DNA of 19,964 bases. It comes from Xanthoparmelia taractica. Lineage: Eukaryota; Ascomycota; Lecanoromycetes; Lecanorales; Parmeliaceae. A program made the position numbers and the translations under genes. Each line of letters begins with the position of its first letter. Position 1 is the first letter of the stretch. The notes beneath the pieces are model-generated. The model was not told the DNA's origin. It saw only the letters and a list, made by a program, of their open reading frames with translations, and did no database searches. The stretch lies in contig JANQBS010000470.1 in NCBI GenBank assembly GCA_033085395.1, positions 1 through 19,964 on the forward strand, written 5' to 3'. Shown in pieces: positions 1 through 9,409 of the stretch.

Positions 1-74
<74 letters not shown>
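1..74. repeat. Poly-C homopolymer at the window start
   Basis: Seventy-four consecutive C residues begin the window and stop abruptly at AAGGG. It is not a telomeric array, because no CCCTAA period is present. A pure C run of this length at a sequence edge is most simply an assembly or sequencing artefact, although a real C/G tract cannot be excluded from sequence alone. Confidence 0.9.
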
Positions 75-76
<2 letters not shown>

Positions 77-465
77 GGGAAAAGACATGAAGGCTATTAG
101 TTTCACATAAAGTATACGACGCAAGACTTAGGTAGTCTCAGCCATGACAGATTTCTTGGCAAGGAGCCATGGTTGAATTCCGCGAGTTGCTGTGTTCGGT
201 GAGCGAGGTATAGAAAGGAATAAATCTTGAGCTAATTCAACTAGATAGCATGGGAAAATTCAAGTGATCAACGCCACTGTAACCGTACGAATGTTAGTAG
301 ATGGGCACGGTACTTAGAGATGTAGTTTGAGTTAAGTTCAGCACGTGGATTCAAAAGTCAGCCGTAAGTTTTTGTTTGCAATTCCTTGTAGATTGGACAG
401 CAGCACTCTAAAAATCTCAGCCCAGCTCGAAACGCATACTCATTCTCATCCTCTTACAAGACAAA
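75..465. other. Region downstream of the CPA1-type gene
   Basis: This stretch lies beyond the stop codon of the minus-strand carbamoyl-phosphate synthase gene, so it should hold that gene's 3' untranslated region and termination signals. I see no coding segment, no clear AATAAA on the minus strand and no RNA gene here. Confidence 0.5.
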
Positions 466-3280
466 TCAAGCCGCAGCTGCAGCCCTCGCCTCAGGTTCGG
501 CACTGGCTCCCTTGGCAGCACTAGCCCGTGCCATGTTCTCCATGCCTAGAGTGGGCACGACATCCACTCTCTCCTTTGCCAACAGATCCACTAACAGCGG
601 GTTGGGTCTGTTGTCCCTGTTGGGCTGGAGGATGGCTTGGCTATCTTTGTATCTCTTAACGCTCTCTAGGTAGTTGTCGAAGAGGTAGCTAGAATCCAAC
701 GGTCCGCCCTTTGCTTCGGGATGAAACTGCGTGGAGAAGATGGGGCGCGATTTGTGTATAATGCCCTCGTTGGAAGAATCATTGAGATTCACAAAGTACT
801 GTTACATAGCGTTAACCGTACTGATATTTGGAGGGGAACTGTGACTACGTAGATTCTCACCTCTTTGAAATCGGAAGGCAGTGTCTGCGCGTCAACGGCG
901 TAACCGTGATTTTGCGATGTGATATGCACACGCCCAGTCGTCAGGTCCAAACAAGGAATGTTGTGAGCCCGGTTCCCATACTGAACTTTTTGATTAACAT
1001 ATTACGTTACGACTCGCTTCTTTACTTACCTTGAGCTTGCTAGTTCGGGCTCCTGCAGCCAAGGCTACCAGCTGATGTCCCAGGCAAATCCCAAAAATGG
1101 GAAGTTGTGAGGTCTGAAAGATAGTGCGGACTAAGTCATCAGCAACTGATCAAGTGGGCTTCAGGCACCAGGGGTCATAAGTCTGAACACCGAGGCCCGG
1201 CTTGAGGCTTCCACACAAATTTTCAAACAAGTAGAAAGAATATCACACCAACAACATGGAATCACCGAATGAACCTACACCCAACCCTCCTCTCATAGAT
1301 AGTAATACTATGGTAATGTAGAAGAAATATTTTCAAGAATCCCAGAGTGGCCGACCTCGGCATTCAGACTTATGACACAACCCGGCGAGGGAGTGAGGGA
1401 AGAAGATAGGCTTACGGGTCATGACTGTATCTGTGCAATGGGTAGGGTCGCCCGGGCCATTGCTGATAAAGATTCCATCGAAATGGTGTGCTATATGCAA
1501 ATGCGGAATCAGTGTTGCCTCTTCTGGAAGGTATTTCGTCGACTGGCAGGGTTTGGGTTCATATCTTCAGCCCTAAGTGCCAAGCCTTTTTCACGGGCGC
1601 CGTATGAAAAATTAGGGAACGTGTACTTAGAAAAGTACGTACCGACTTTCTCCAAGGGATAATCAAAGGGGAAACAAGTCACAGAGCAGCCTTCGAAGGG
1701 TTTGGAGTCAGCTCCCGTTCAGTTCGAGGATGTTCGATACATATGTACACACCACGGCCGACGAGACTGCGTAATATATTTTCCTTTACCTGAATGTAGA
1801 AAGTCAGAATTGCGATTTAGTCATTGGGGCAGATTTAGTCAATAAGAGTAAAAGGTGCCTGTTAGATGACTCACCCCACAATCAATCAATGCGACATGCA
1901 TATCTCCTGTGCCTGAGCTGACGTGGAACGGTTGTTTGGTCGAGACTTTGCGAACCAGATTTATTTGCTACAAACGTTTAGTTTGCCATAGGCGTAGAAA
2001 TAGCGGGATACTTACTTCTGGATCGACAAACGCCTCATCTTGCTGTGGAGTGCTTCAAGTCAGCATATCTTCTTCCTTTTGACTGCGTCCGAGGATGATG
2101 CTCCATCAGAAGGACTTTTGGCTTCCGGAGCTCTTTTGAGGTTCACTGAGCAGTGCCAGGCCAGGATTGTTCACTCGAAAATTACGTACCTCCTCGTCGT
2201 ACTCTTCGCCTATCGTTATCTTCGCGAGAGTACTCCCTTGCTCGCGCAGATACGTTACAATTGCTCGAGTATCGACCCCAGTAATGGCAGGCTTTTCACA
2301 AGTCAGCCTTTTCTTTCTTCATCCCCTTTTTTCTTTTAGGTTGGGGAAGGGGGATGCTGATGAACACCTCAAGCAAGGTATCAAGCGGAGAAAGACGAAA
2401 CGTACAACACCCTCTCGTGCGCACCATTCGGAGAGACTTTCCACAGCGGTCCAGTGTGAATAGTTAGTTGCAACATCGGCCACAACTACACCCACGGCTT
2501 GAATGTTCTATGCACAGGTCACCGTCAGCATTATTTTTTCCAAGCGAACGACTCAAGTGATAGGACACATGAGGATCGCAATAAGACTCTGGCCTCCATA
2601 GAACATTCCAAGACTCGGTCTGCTATGCCTGGGAAGACACTCGTTATGTACGTACCGGCGACTCGAAGTATTTCAACAGGCCGTTTTCATCTCTGGCAGA
2701 AGACGGCACCCCGTAATTACCTATCAAGGGTTGAGTGAATACGAGACTGGAGAATGACGCTCAATCAGCATCTCCAACCCAAGGAAAGATTCTGCGTCTT
2801 GTGATATGGCTTGACTTGATCGATACAAAAGGACGTACATCTGCCCACGGTATGAAGGATCCGTAAGTGACTCGGGGTAGCCGACCAAAGAAGTGGTGAA
2901 CACGGCTTCTCCCGATACATTGCTCCTAACCGTTTGTAAGTCGTTGATCGCTCATGTATGAAAGGTCTTTTGTATTACCTTGCGCCGAAGGATTTTCCAT
3001 TGAACACCGGGCCGTTCTATCAATGTGTCATTACCATTGCTAAGAGCCATTGCTGTTATAGACCCACTTTGATAGTCAAATTGGCCGTATCAAAAGAGGC
3101 GGCTGTCCTTCTCTGCCCGGACGGCGTAGGTTGTTGGCGAGGCGTGTTGGCTTCAACCTTGGCGAAAGAGCGAGTCTGCAGCCGAGAGATAATTGGCCTC
3201 TTGCCCATCACTGACTTCGCGCCAACGCTCAGCAGCCCCATGGTGGGCGTTGGGAGACGGGTGAATGTTGTCGGGTTCAT
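466..3280 (-). CDS. CPA1: Carbamoyl-phosphate synthase, arginine-specific, small (glutaminase) chain
   Basis: This subunit hydrolyses glutamine and passes ammonia to the large subunit for carbamoyl phosphate in arginine synthesis. Fourteen exons join in frame: 3280-3068, 3016-2979, 2925-2839, 2746-2656, 2507-2406, 2291-2190, 2042-2016, 1967-1875, 1789-1753, 1690-1643, 1490-1416, 1145-1030, 980-861 and 798-466, giving 493 codons. Residues 1-71 look like a mitochondrial presequence (Arg/Ser/Thr-rich, few acidic residues). The CPSase small-chain domain follows (GEAVFTTSLVGYPESLTDP at 89-107; PAITGVDTRAIVTYLREQG at 178-196). The class I amidotransferase domain has SNGPGDP (289-295), the nucleophile Cys325 in GICLGHQ, and His409/Glu411 in QFHPEA. 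The tail is Ala-rich. All junctions are GT-AG. The start at 3280 has a purine at -3. It is 41 nt below an AAP-type uORF, so translational repression by arginine is expected. This is the arg-2 orthologue of Neurospora. No inactivating change was seen. Confidence 0.95.
1174..1376. repeat. MITE-like inverted repeat inside intron 11 of CPA1
   Basis: Two arms of about 27 bp face each other: GTCATAAGTCTGAA..CCGAGG at 1174-1201, and its imperfect reverse complement at 1349-1376. Together they delimit about 200 bp. The host intron (1146-1415, 270 bp) is by far the longest of the gene, consistent with insertion of a small non-autonomous element. There is no clear target-site duplication and the exact outer ends are uncertain. 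Intron splice sites are retained on both sides. Confidence 0.6.
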
Positions 3281-3321
3281 TTCTGAGATATGTATAGTAT
3301 TCCTTTGGTGCAGTGGCTTTT

Positions 3322-3550
3322 TCAATTTACCGAAGCTTTCCAGATATGATCTGCGAAAGGATTGTCAGGGTGGAGATAATATAGGCATGGTAGAAATCAT
3401 TCACCAGAGATGTAATCCTAGGTTAATAAGCATTTAGCAGAAATTCCTGGCATGAAGGGAATGGCAGCCGGCAGCCGCTACAAGCAAATGGAGGTCGATG
3501 GGCTGTAGAGAACATACCTGAGAAGTATAGACGGTAGGCGAACAACGCAT
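3322..3550 (-). CDS. Arginine attenuator peptide (AAP) uORF, split by two introns
   Basis: Three exons (3550-3518, 3417-3405 and 3350-3322) join in frame into 24 codons plus TGA. Exon 1 encodes MRCSPTVYTSQ, exon 2 DYIS plus the first base of Asp16, and exon 3 DHIWKASVN. This matches the fungal AAP family in length (24 residues in Neurospora), in its S-Q-D-Y-x-S-D-H-x-W core, and in position just upstream of the arginine-specific CPS small subunit. In the family the nascent peptide stalls ribosomes at the uORF stop when arginine is abundant; Asp12 is critical and is present here, as is Trp19. The ATG has a pyrimidine at -3, a weak context compatible with leaky scanning to the main ATG. Introns are 3517-3418 (100 bp, GTATGT...CTAG) and 3404-3351 (54 bp, GTGAAT...GCAG, with CTGAC upstream). 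Identification by family resemblance is strong. The splicing is predicted, not observed. Confidence 0.93.
3351..3404 (-). promoter_or_regulatory. Second intron of the AAP uORF
   Basis: This 54-bp GT-AG intron splits the Asp16 codon of the attenuator peptide (g|at) and has a CTGAC branch-type sequence before its CAG acceptor. If it were retained, the uORF would end after D-Y-I-S-G-E, losing the DHIWKA part of the core. Its splicing state should therefore decide whether the leader can sense arginine (inference). Confidence 0.75.
3418..3517 (-). promoter_or_regulatory. First intron of the AAP uORF
   Basis: This 100-bp intron starts GTATGT and ends CCTAG, with a CTAAA/TTAAC region near the acceptor. 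It falls between Gln11 and Asp12 of the attenuator peptide. Retention would extend the frame through 27 intron codons to a TAA, replacing the entire DYISDHIWKA segment with unrelated residues. Confidence 0.75.
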
Positions 3551-4745
3551 ACGAGCGACGGTGCTCCTTGCACTCAGTGTATGGAGGTGTCCAGGTTAAG
3601 GAGAAAGTCGGGGCGAAGCGGAGGGGTTGGTGGTGGAGATGTTGTAAGCGTTAGAGATCCAGAATAAAGGGTCTGATTGCGCAATCTGTTCACACACGAG
3701 ACTGGTTGGCGAAGTGATTTGCCTGGAAGTGCGTAACTGGGGCAGGAAGGAAATGGTACTTTTTATGTGGCCAAAGGTGGGGTTGAAGGAGAAAGAATTT
3801 TCATCAAAAAGCAAACTCGCCTACAGCATCCGCCGGCCAACTTTCCCTCGTGCCGACGGTTGAATAGGGCTGAACAGTAAAACAAAATTGGAGCCAAAAA
3901 CTTTCTCCATCCTTCCTCATCCATAATCACCAGCTCAATTCAGGACGCAGATTAACCCTCTCAGCTTGCCTAGGTTTCGATTATCTTCACCCGACATAGG
4001 CGGAGAGGCTTTCGTAGACTATTACTGACGCACGGAAGGGGAGAGTTGGACACTCGAGCCCTATACCTCACTCACTGCGTTGCTGTTACATTATTGTTAC
4101 CTTCGTCGATAGTCTCTTCACCATGCAGAACGAGTTTCATGGTGCCACCCTTGTTTCCGACGCCGTGTTCAGCGTCTAGTCTACATAATGCAGCTTAAAG
4201 ACACCCTTTTCAATATCATTTGGATCCTGGCGAGGTTGACGGTAGAGGCACGGTTGCGCGTAACAAATCTGTTCCATAGGGATCGCGGAAGAAGTACAAG
4301 AAGTGCTGAAAGCCTGGGGCTTTGAGAAGCGCAAGCTTTCTCTCACCAGCATGAGTTAGATAAGAAAGGTCAGCTTTTCTCTCGATCGAATTTCAAGGTT
4401 GTTCGTTACATCCGTCAGAACCTCAAATACCTTACTGATATGTAACCCCTAAAAAGCTAGCCTGTAGATACATCCCTTAGTATCCTGGAGTATCCAACAG
4501 TCTACATTAAGCAGGATGGGATTGATTTGGAAAGATTGTTTATCTTATCAGATCGATACTCTGTGATGCCAAGCTTCTGTATTGGTAACGTGGAAAGCAC
4601 GCTAGAATTGGCTCGGCTGGAGCCGAACATCCTCGTTGCTTTTGATATCTCTATCACATCTTTTGTGCTCCTATGCCGGCATAGCCCAACTGACGTTTAT
4701 CTAGCTAAAGCCTGTCTAACGAGATATAAACAGCAGTCCTCGACC
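3551..4745. other. CPA1 promoter and leader side, then anonymous sequence
   Basis: The part nearest 3551 is upstream leader and promoter for the minus-strand AAP/CPA1 transcript. The transcription start cannot be read from sequence. A further minus-strand ATG near 3804 opens a 13-codon frame whose presence on the mRNA is unknown. From about 3850 to 4745 I see no convincing gene: the plus-strand frame beginning at 4527 has no recognisable domain before the recombinase-like part starting at 4746. Confidence 0.4.
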
Positions 4746-7164
4746 ATGACTCAATCAACACGTCCCATCTCAAGTCGATTAAATCAATCACCCTTCAAGG
4801 CTTCCTCCTATCAAGATTTCCTCAATCGCGATTCTTCTCTTATTCCTGATGATGCATATCCCAACAGCTACGAATCCCCGCAGGCCCGAATATTACCAAG
4901 CGCTTCTTGGTCAGCCAGAGGACGAGATCGTCAAGCCGAAACGCTCACCCGCGGTTCTACAAAAGATTGGATATATGCGGCGTGAATGGAGACAGTGCGC
5001 ACTTCTATCCACCGCGATAATACTAAGCTGATTGCGTGAGCATAGGTTTTGTTAAGAGGTCTTGCGAACGGATGATTCGATTGAGCGCCTCCGCAACCTC
5101 TCCCTTCGAGAGCTACAAGTATTCTTCAGATGGTATCTACAGAAAAGAGAGATACGAAAGGTCAGAGGTCTCTTGAACGAAATCAAAACCTGGAGTATGA
5201 TGTACAGAGATGACGTCGAGCGAAATATGAACGAGGGCATGAATTGGAAGATCAACACCGTACGTTAAACAGTCCCCCTTTAATTTCAGTAACTAAGCCT
5301 CTGACAGTATAGTCGCACCACATTAATGAAAGACTTTGACTTGGACCCGACGCTCTCTCCTAAAGAATCTGCCAACGAGAACGATCTTCATCATCTTCTA
5401 ATGTACCTCTGGACGCAAGATACACATATCTATCCTGTAGAGCGTCAACGTGTACAACAAAGCTTCATCACGCTTTTGATTGCCCTTACAACAGTGCGGC
5501 CCGATGCTCTTATCGAGAGCGGCTACTATTATGAATCCAACCAAGCCCTCCTATACCGGGATATGGTCCTACGACTTATCAGGAATCCTGAAGATCTCAG
5601 TTAGATGGTACTTCTCATAAAAGTGACTATCAAGCTTTGGAAGGGCGAGCGGGAATCAATGAAACCGTAAGTAACATCCTACACGTGTCGGAGATTACGC
5701 GCTTACCAGTGCATGACTTCTAGTGTAATCTTCGTCTTTTACGAAGACGACTGCCTCCTGTTTTGCCCTATCCTGCATATGCTGAGTCTGGCTTTTGCCG
5801 ACAATGCTTTTGACTCTGACGATATATAATTCGTTCAAGATATTTATAATCACACAATATCTATATTCAAGGAGTCAACTCGTCTCAAATGGAAGGAAGA
5901 ATGGATGCTTCGCTTAATCTTCCGCAGAGCGTGTTTCACGATAAACGGGCTTGTCATCTTATCAGCGAAAGCGTTATTATATGCATTCTACGCATCTCAG
6001 ATGAGTGCCTTAGGTTCAGGAGCCGGTTTCCAGGCTGGTCTCACCGCCTATACTTTTCGCCGTGGGGCCGCTCAGGTTATAAACAGTGAGTGTTTAAAAG
6101 GATTCACATCGACGGTGATTGGCTAAGATCCAAAACAGAGATCGCAACTTCTGCAGAGCGGAATCTGATTATGGGCCACACCAACAGCTCTATCTATGAG
6201 AAACATTACCAAAATCGAGTCGTCAGCATCGATGTCTCCGCAGCCGTTCTTAAGATACCCTCAAGGAGCTCGTTGCTCGCGTCTGTTGGTCATATCGACA
6301 TTAATCGCGATCCACGAGCTCCTTTATGTTTAGACACTGAGGAGCGACATGCTGCACTTGCGAATTAGAAGTATGTTTCTCTTGAAGTATGTTTCTCTTG
6401 AAGCACGTATCAAGGAGCATCGGGCCAGCATCTACAAGAAACACGACCTACACACAGGCAAGATAATAGCGAATGAAGCTCAGAAGGAGCGTGCGAAAAT
6501 ACTACAAATTTCGCGGAGCAATCTGCGCAAAAAGCTTCTTAGGAAAGCAACCGACGAGAAGAGGAGACGATTCTTCGACGATATCGACAACAACGATATC
6601 CGTCAAACCAAAAGTGGCGTCCCAATCATCTATGATCCAGTTCTTCTAATTTACGTTTTGGCGGCTCGAGTCAATCTAGTCAGTGTTTTTCGTCAAGTCA
6701 CTCTCGACAATACAACAGTAAGCTAACGTGATCGACGTAAAGAAGCGCTTCAAAATCTTATCGACCTATGTCATATACGTGAACCCCATGATATAAATCC
6801 CGCATCAAGCGCTAGTAAGAACGCCAGTGCTTAGATTAAAGACATCGCGTCTGACCCGAAAGAAATTCGAAACGATATTCGAGATTTGCAAAATGCCTTT
6901 AAAACCATGGAGCTGATCCCCATCGTGCTATCGAGTACTATATACCTCTTCTGCCTTGATGACGCTGAGTTGGCATTCGAAGCAAGGACTGCATCTTACT
7001 CGCGTATCGACAGCCTCCGGAGGCACGTTGACGATCTACATCTGAATCACTACGACCCCAACGTACCGATTGTATGCCCTCACCCTTCGTGTGATATCTC
7101 GCTCCAGGGTGTGAACCATTTCAAGAATCACGCTGCTAATGTGCATAATGTGTTATCAAAGTGA
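4746..7164 (+). pseudogene. Decayed DUF3435 (FluG-domain) tyrosine recombinase with C-terminal C2H2 region
   Basis: Pieces in successive frames rebuild the order of a fungal DUF3435 protein. There is an N-terminal region (4746 on, with a frameshift near 4870-4890), then NLSLRELQVFFRWYL, then RTTLMKDFDLDP, then a segment with EVKLWKGE-like and FVFYEDD motifs. The recombinase C-part has TFRRGAAQ (candidate catalytic Arg, near 6053) and LIMGHTNSSIYEKHY (candidate His and Tyr, near 6170-6215). Last is a zinc-finger-like CPHPSC...H...H region near 7075-7150. Three introns with proper signals seem to remain (5260-5307, 5667-5723, 6086-6138). Seven in-frame stops lie at 5029, 5053, 5602, 5827, 6366, 6724 and 6832, and a 16-bp duplication at 6369 shifts the frame. 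In this family the proteins relate to the recombinases ('captains') that mobilise Starship elements, but many are solo or relic copies. Function is lost as read here. Confidence 0.85.
6369..6400 (+). repeat. 16-bp tandem duplication in the recombinase relic
   Basis: AAGTATGTTTCTCTTG occurs twice head to tail (6369-6384 and 6385-6400). Sixteen bases shift the frame by one. The reading frame before it (EERHAALAN, then a stop) and the frame after it (EARIKEHRASIYKKH) become continuous if one copy is ignored, so this looks like a slippage-type duplication in an already or subsequently non-functional gene. Confidence 0.95.
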
Positions 7165-9184
7165 AACATGGATCGGGTGCTTGTATGGAGAGAAAGAGCG
7201 GTGACCCGTGGGACTATTGGCATTACTCCAGTGCAGGACATTTGGGGAGTGTCGATGGTGGAGGGTTGGTTGAGTTGCTTTCTGTGGCATTCAACATTTG
7301 TTCAGTATGGGATTCTCTTAGGCATCAATGGATTTTATTGCCTTCCCTTCCTCGATATAGTACATCTAGGCTTCTTTCACGTAGTATTGCCCGACTCTGA
7401 TACCGGATTATTTTCAGACCGAACGATATCCCCGGCAGAATTCCCAACGATCCCCAACAGATTGCTACCCCCTGAAGAAATAACGCTTCTGCCGTCTTCC
7501 TTTCAGCCGCGTGACTTTCTCAGTCAGCTCAATATTCTTTGTGTAGCCAACGGTCAGCGTCTTGATATCCACCATCCTGTCTCACGATTTCCCGCTACGC
7601 AAGACTCTTCGTGAGATCTTGAAACCACTTCAGCACAAGTTTCTCCTTTGCGCTTTAAAGGCTACGTTTAACGAAGCCTTGCTTATAAAGCAGTGTTCTT
7701 CCATCGTGATATATATCTATTCGCAAACGGCGTAAGCGAAGTCGAGAATATTGAGTCGGAGGCTGGGTAGAAGTTCTTCCTTTCAATGCTTCATCGATAT
7801 AACTCTAAATTAAGGGGTCTGTTGAAATGAGAATATAAATAATAGGCGGGACGAGGGATAAGTGGTTAATTACGATAATGATCTGTATCGTGCAAGAACG
7901 TCGTATATTTTGATCCATATATTTTGATTATCCTTCTGAGCAACGATAGCGTGGAAGCACGTCACCGATGACCTTGATATCGGTTCGACTTGAGGAGGGG
8001 TTGGAGAACAGTAGAGCTATTTCATCGCTAAGAGTTTCATTTTCTTCTCTGAAAGGCAGAGCCGATGCGGCTAGGAGTGAGAGTAATGTGCCTAGAAGTC
8101 GAAGAGCCAGACCTTCTCGAACTGCCTTGAATTAGCTACATTAGGAAGATTTCCTATTTGCACCTGCCTGAATCTATGAGAAGAAGCTGGCGAATCTTCG
8201 ACCTTCGCGTTAGAATACGTAGAGTCGAATGTGGCAAGCAGCGGTTCGAGACAGCTTTGTTACGAAGGTTGTCACGTACACAGTAGGAACACCTTAGCAC
8301 CAAGATCGTTGAGGACGTCAATGAGAAGAGCGCATGCTCGTAGTATAACCTGTCATATTACTACTCGAGTCAGAGACCCGGAATACGTTCCCTCTTCGAT
8401 AACAATTCCTTTTTATTATATCTATATCCTCTTTATACGTCCTTCCAGCCTTGATCTATTTATATCGTCGTTGGTAGTATTCAGGGTAGATAAGAAAGTT
8501 GCGCCGGCTACACTTGCTTAAACTAAAGCGACGTTGCTTAGATTACGCTGGTATTCACGGCAGGAGTCGAGTCATCTGAAGCGCATCTAGCATTAGCCTA
8601 AGATCTAGACGTCAAGATTAAGCCTTCATACCTAGTCACTGCTCAAGAGAGGTAAGAAAGTCAAATCGCCCTTGCCATCACTGCTCCTGACTCCAAAAGC
8701 GTCACTAACTTGATCGTGAACTTGACAGCTTGCGTTAGAATATTGGCGATAATGCTGACTTTTCATCCCGTCGGCTTTGCGATCGCTCCTCCGCCTAACT
8801 CTGCGCGTAGGCTCTTCTTTTCTCGTGTGGAAACTCACCATCCCTCTTTGCTCCGATAAAGTCACTGTTCAACAGCTTTCCAATCTATGGCTGTAGCTGG
8901 TGACACTGCTCGATCACGGGTAATAGAAGGGTTCAAAAGATCATTAGGGCTGATAGGGCGTCGCCGTGAGGTACACGAGGGAGTAGGACAAAGGTGGTGA
9001 AGACTCCCTACCAGGAACTAGGCAATGGAACGAATTCAGTCTTGCTATAAGTTAGATGTGTATTTGTGACAAAGAAAAGAAAGCAAAAAAAATGGGATCA
9101 CCAAATGATGCAAAAATTCAAAAGTCCGTCACCTGCGGCCATGACGACGCTACGAGTAAATCTATTGTGGCAACTTTACGCGAG
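7165..9184. other. Anonymous degenerate stretch
   Basis: No recognisable gene was found. Open frames exist, for example 7168-7614 (+, 148 codons), 8231-8521 (+, GTG start) and 8632-8865 (-), but none shows a familiar domain or paired intron signals, and several are Ser/Arg-rich as expected for chance frames. The 7168 frame follows the recombinase relic directly and could be remnant cargo or flank of the same element. I cannot support a function. Confidence 0.4.
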
Positions 9185-9186
9185 TA

Positions 9187-9347
9187 TTAGCGTGTGAAGT
9201 TCTATTTGCAATCCTTGGCACCGAGAAAAATTGCGCGCAACACCAAAAAACAGGTACATACTACAATCCTTCTCCCCATACCTTAATATCATTACTTCTG
9301 GCACTTAAAGCCGTGTATATCTCGCTTAGCCGATTCTTTGGTGTTTC
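9187..9347 (+). repeat. Left terminal inverted repeat
   Basis: Begins TTAGCGTGTGAAG after GAGTA and ends near TTTGGTGTTTC. It retains normal CpA and TpG content, unlike the adjoining interior, and pairs with 12506-12662. The outer two-thirds differ by about one indel and two substitutions. The inner third is more diverged but ends in a shared TCTTTGGTGTTTC. Confidence 0.88.
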
Positions 9348-9409
9348 GGCTCACAATAAATAGATCCGGTCTCGTCACGATCAATTTAGGCAACAGTCTC
9401 CCTATCTCT

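Noticed and set aside
1174..1376. Decayed or duplicated coding exon in CPA1 intron 11
   Set aside because: The exons on both sides join in frame into an intact conserved domain, and the arms are inverted copies of each other, so this is an insertion rather than lost coding sequence.
2958..3437. 159-codon plus-strand open frame
   Set aside because: It lies antisense to CPA1 exons 1-2 and the AAP exons, which have clear family support on the minus strand.
3596..3814. 72-codon minus-strand frame upstream of the AAP
   Set aside because: No recognisable domain. Its position fits the 5' leader or promoter of CPA1 rather than a separate gene.
4747..4753. TGACTCA, a consensus Gcn4/CPC1-type site, as a CPA1 promoter element
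   Set aside because: It lies about 1.2 kb above the AAP and within the first codons of the recombinase relic, so a role for CPA1 is not supported.
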